From the NCBI GenBank assembly GCA_913056395.1, contig CAJXMG010000024.1, positions 1 through 42,511 on the forward strand: a DNA stretch of 42,511 bases, given 5' to 3'. The notes beneath the pieces are model-generated. The model ran no database searches, was not told where the DNA came from, and was given only the letters and a program-made list of their open reading frames with translations. The translations under genes were made by a program, and so were the position numbers. Below are positions 39,755-42,511 of this stretch, piece by piece (the stretch's first letter is position 1; the number at the start of each line of letters is the position of its first letter). The stretch is from an uncultured bacterium (GTDB lineage Bacteria > Planctomycetota > UBA8108 > UBA1146).

Positions 39755-42511
39755 CTACTGGGGAAACACCTGAAGATCGATCTCGACATCCTCAGGAGCC
39801 ATGAGTTGGACCGAGACGGGTGCTCCATTGGACAATTGTCGAATCCCCAAGCCGGATGAGGCTCCCCCGTCACCCGCGGGGATACCAATAATGAAATCAC
39901 CGGTCGGGAAGGGTCCAAAACGGAAGTATCCCTCCCGATTCGTCGACAGTGTTTCCTCGTACTCCATGCCCGTGTCATCGACGCCGGTACAGATCATTTT
40001 CTGACGGGAGGCGACTTCTCCGTCGGTCAGGTAAACCGTTCCTTTGATATATCCGCCCCGGGTCAACACATACCGCTGCACTTCGGATCTCGTTGGGATC
40101 CCCACATCCACCACTTCACGCTTTGACAGGTATCCATATTTCGAAAGACGCAATCTGTGAGGCCCCTCTTGCAAACCACCGATGGACAACTCGCCATTGG
40201 AATCGGTCTCCAATCGTCCCGCTGTCGGAAGGCTGACCCACTCCCCACGGTTTCGTTGTCGATCCTTGCGAACATCCGGTCTCACCCGAACCCCGTCGAG
40301 AGGAAGGCCGTTTTCATTGGTGACCTGAAGGTAGATTCGCTCCCCTCTTTGAAGAGGGAATTCCACCACTTCCGGAACGGTGGGAACGGACAAGATCTGT
40401 TCCAAGGGAAGGTGATCTGAGGAAGTGATCTGGACCTTGTAGAACCCTGGACGCAAATCGGGTGAAACGAAAACGCCTTCTTCATCCGACCTTCGGGAAC
40501 GAATGCGTCGTCCTCCACGAATCGATTGTCCGGATTCATTGACGGCGGTCACCCTGACCAAAGCATTGGGGACCGGTTCACGGGAAGCCCCATCAAAGAG
40601 GTATCCCTTCAAGTCATGGGTTTTTTCGACTGTGATCGTCAGGGGGCTCTCACGGGGATCTACGCCTTCGACTCGCCGAAACTGATAACCATCCGCACGA
40701 ACATCCACCCTGAGCGCTCCAGCAGCCAGGGACTCCACCCGAAACTCTCCACGGGAATCGGTGATCCCCTGACGTTCCGTTCTGGAAATGTCGCGGATAG
40801 AAACGACCGCTCCGGCAACCGGAATCCCCTCGCACAAAACCCAACCAGAAAAGGAAATCGGTGGATCCAGTGATACTTCGACCCGGTGCTCGCCACCTTT
40901 CAGGAGCTCCACCCCGGTCAGCGCAGATCCAAACCCTGACTTGGCCACCTTGATCGAAAGGTCAGACTCTTTGAGACCGGAGAAATTACACCGTCCACCT
41001 TCGTCGGTGACTCCCACCTTGCGTATAAAATCCCAACCACGATTTCGGGACAGTTCGACGGTTGCCCCCTGAACCGGTTTTCCGGCACTGGTGACCACCA
41101 CCTCAAGACTGGCCCCTTTCGTCAACACGACATCGATCGGGATGCTGCGCCCCGCTTCACCGGCAGGGATTTCTATCGGCTCGGAAGCAGTGAAATCCGG
41201 ATGATCTGCCGCCAAAGTCCAGCTTCGACTGGAGACGGGCAGGTGGAACTCATAAAAGCCCTCACTGTCAGAGAAACTCTGTCGCTTCATATTGCCTGTG
41301 GGATCCCACTCGGGGCGTTCTCCCGAAGTGAATTCCAAAGCCACGCCTGCCAGAGGTGTGCCATCCGGTGCTCGAGTGATTCCGAAAACTCGAGAAGCCG
41401 GGGACAATACCAGATCGCCCACTTCCCCCAGTCCCTGCTGAAGATCGAGGACCAGTTTTTCGTGTGCAGGAGGGAAAGCGAAGAGCACCAGAGGGGTTTC
41501 CGAATCGGAGACCACCTCAGAGCAAACGGAAAAGGTCCCGTCGAGCCCCGAGACGGCGCTCGAGTACTGGCCCCGAACCTCGGATCGGGCCCTGTCGGAG
41601 ACTTGCACTTTCACACCGGGGACAGGGGTACCCTGGGAATCGACAAATCGACCGGAGACCACTCCCCCATCCTCGACCACGATGACGAGGGGTTCCGCAT
41701 CGACGGGGGTTTCAGTCGAAGAACGAAGAACACATGGGCTCTCCACGAGGACACGGTAGGTTCGGGGGTCAAGTGTGTCGAACTCGAATCGCCCCTCAAG
41801 GTCGGTGGGGACAGCGGGCCCACGATCGGGTCTCAACCGAACGTCCACCCCGACTACAGGATCACCGAGAGGGTCCACAACCTTTCCCGAGATCCGGTGG
41901 CCTTTCAGGAGCAGCACCTCCTCAAAAAGTTCCTGTGCCGGATTGACGATCAGGTCGTCAAGGCGGCGGGTCTGATAGCCGGATAGCCCCACCTTCATTT
42001 CGTAGGTTCCCGGTTTCAGATCGGTAAAGGTAAAGGAGCCATCCTCCGCGGAAACACCCTCCACACCGGGAACAAAGTATTCGGTATTGATAATTCCATC
42101 GTAGGACAACTCGATTTCGGCACCGGCAACGACCTGATCATCGTACCCCATGACGATTCCCGAAACGGTTCCCCCCTGGATCAACTCAACCCTTTGAAGG
42201 CGGGAGTCCTCCCGAGAGGTATGGGATTCACCGGTTCCCACCCCATCCTTGCGAGCAAAGATCAGATAGGGAATTGCGGGCAGAACCGGGAACGAGACGA
42301 GCCCCTTGGAATCGGTTCTGGCAGACAAGAAGGGATCATTGAGCAGATAGAGCCAGACCTCTTCTACTGGAAGATTCAGACTGTCTGGAAGAGCGGCCCG
42401 ATCGACGATTTCACCGCGAAGACCCACCCAGGCATCCGCCACCGCACGGCCGTCACTCAGTACCTGAACCGTCACCGATCGGGTCGGTTGAAGAGGGATT
42501 TCACATTCAGA
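39755..42511 (-). CDS. Large protein of serial carboxypeptidase-regulatory-like (Cna B-type) domains, 5' end cut by window
   Basis: At least 919 residues; the frame stays open to the window edge, and the GTG at 42473-42475 is not a natural start because codons upstream are also coding-like. It is built of about nine or ten beta-sandwich repeats of 80-90 residues, each with a pattern like SGKVVDPLGDPVVGVDVRLR, then DLEGRFEFDTLDPRTYRVLV. Examples include SGRFVDSQGTPVPGVKVQVS and KGYLFDGASREPVPNALVRV. Such CarboxypepD_reg-like repeats are stalk or adhesion modules in exported proteins. No catalytic domain and no membrane anchor is visible in the part present, and the C-terminus (EDVEIDLQVFPQ) lacks a sorting signal. 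Confidence 0.82.
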   Translation of the reverse strand, partial: SECEIPLQPTRSVTVQVLSDGRAVADAWVGLRGEIVDRAALPDSLNLPVEEVWLYLLNDPFLSARTDSKGLVSFPVLPAIPYLIFARKDGVGTGESHTSREDSRLQRVELIQGGTVSGIVMGYDDQVVAGAEIELSYDGIINTEYFVPGVEGVSAEDGSFTFTDLKPGTYEMKVGLSGYQTRRLDDLIVNPAQELFEEVLLLKGHRISGKVVDPLGDPVVGVDVRLRPDRGPAVPTDLEGRFEFDTLDPRTYRVLVESPCVLRSSTETPVDAEPLVIVVEDGGVVSGRFVDSQGTPVPGVKVQVSDRARSEVRGQYSSAVSGLDGTFSVCSEVVSDSETPLVLFAFPPAHEKLVLDLQQGLGEVGDLVLSPASRVFGITRAPDGTPLAGVALEFTSGERPEWDPTGNMKRQSFSDSEGFYEFHLPVSSRSWTLAADHPDFTASEPIEIPAGEAGRSIPIDVVLTKGASLEVVVTSAGKPVQGATVELSRNRGWDFIRKVGVTDEGGRCNFSGLKESDLSIKVAKSGFGSALTGVELLKGGEHRVEVSLDPPISFSGWVLCEGIPVAGAVVSIRDISRTERQGITDSRGEFRVESLAAGALRVDVRADGYQFRRVEGVDPRESPLTITVEKTHDLKGYLFDGASREPVPNALVRVTAVNESGQSIRGGRRIRSRRSDEEGVFVSPDLRPGFYKVQITSSDHLPLEQILSVPTVPEVVEFPLQRGERIYLQVTNENGLPLDGVRVRPDVRKDRQRNRGEWVSLPTAGRLETDSNGELSIGGLQEGPHRLRLSKYGYLSKREVVDVGIPTRSEVQRYVLTRGGYIKGTVYLTDGEVASRQKMICTGVDDTGMEYEETLSTNREGYFRFGPFPTGDFIIGIPAGDGGASSGLGIRQLSNGAPVSVQLMAPEDVEIDLQVFPQ

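Overview
The window comes from a diderm (Gram-negative-type) bacterium. It encodes two outer-membrane secretins, an LptD-like barrel protein, ExbB/ExbD motor proteins and a lipobox signal. Base composition is moderately GC-rich by eye. A membrane-glycosyltransferase/TPR fusion, many large TPR proteins, a protein with serial carboxypeptidase-regulatory-like domains and a PilM-N/PilO/secretin block resembling the Akkermansia Amuc_1098-1102 cluster suggest a PVC or Planctomycetota-related lineage. That placement is inference; no marker here proves it.

Layout. From 1 to 2.46 kb the plus strand carries the end of one NfeD protein, a complete short NfeD protein, flotillin-like FloA, a small membrane-anchored protein of unknown function and a tRNA-Leu(CAA). 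Everything else is on the minus strand. At 2.7-3.9 kb lies rplM-rpsI, with a near-consensus promoter and an intrinsic terminator.

From 27.0 down to 3.9 kb is a long co-directional block, read right to left. First comes a pilus-type inner-membrane platform: a fused PilM-PilN, a PilO-like protein and a single-pass protein in the PilP position. Then come a secretin, two exported TPR proteins, ExbB, two ExbD proteins and a second secretin that looks like a lipoprotein. After a strong hairpin follow five translationally coupled genes: HAD phosphatase, GT2 and GT4 glycosyltransferases, a TMTC-like GT-C/TPR protein and a fused membrane/spermidine-synthase-like protein. No pilin, prepilin peptidase, PilB/PilT ATPase or PilC is present. 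The block therefore reads as a two-secretin envelope machine with a proton-driven Tol/Exb-type motor and an attached glycosylation set. It is the most interesting content of the window.

From 27.0 to 28.0 kb there is about 1 kb without a convincing gene. It holds short tandem repeats, two palindromes upstream of pilM-N and an intrinsic terminator at the far end.

From 28.0 to 33.1 kb a compact housekeeping run (in transcription order coaD, ridA, oppD, oppF, mtaB, family-4 uracil-DNA glycosylase) has overlapping or closely spaced genes. From 33.3 kb to the end lie envelope genes: the LptD-like protein, a HEAT-like/GATase-fold protein, a TPR protein with a cysteine-less thioredoxin-like domain, and a large repeat protein cut by the window edge.
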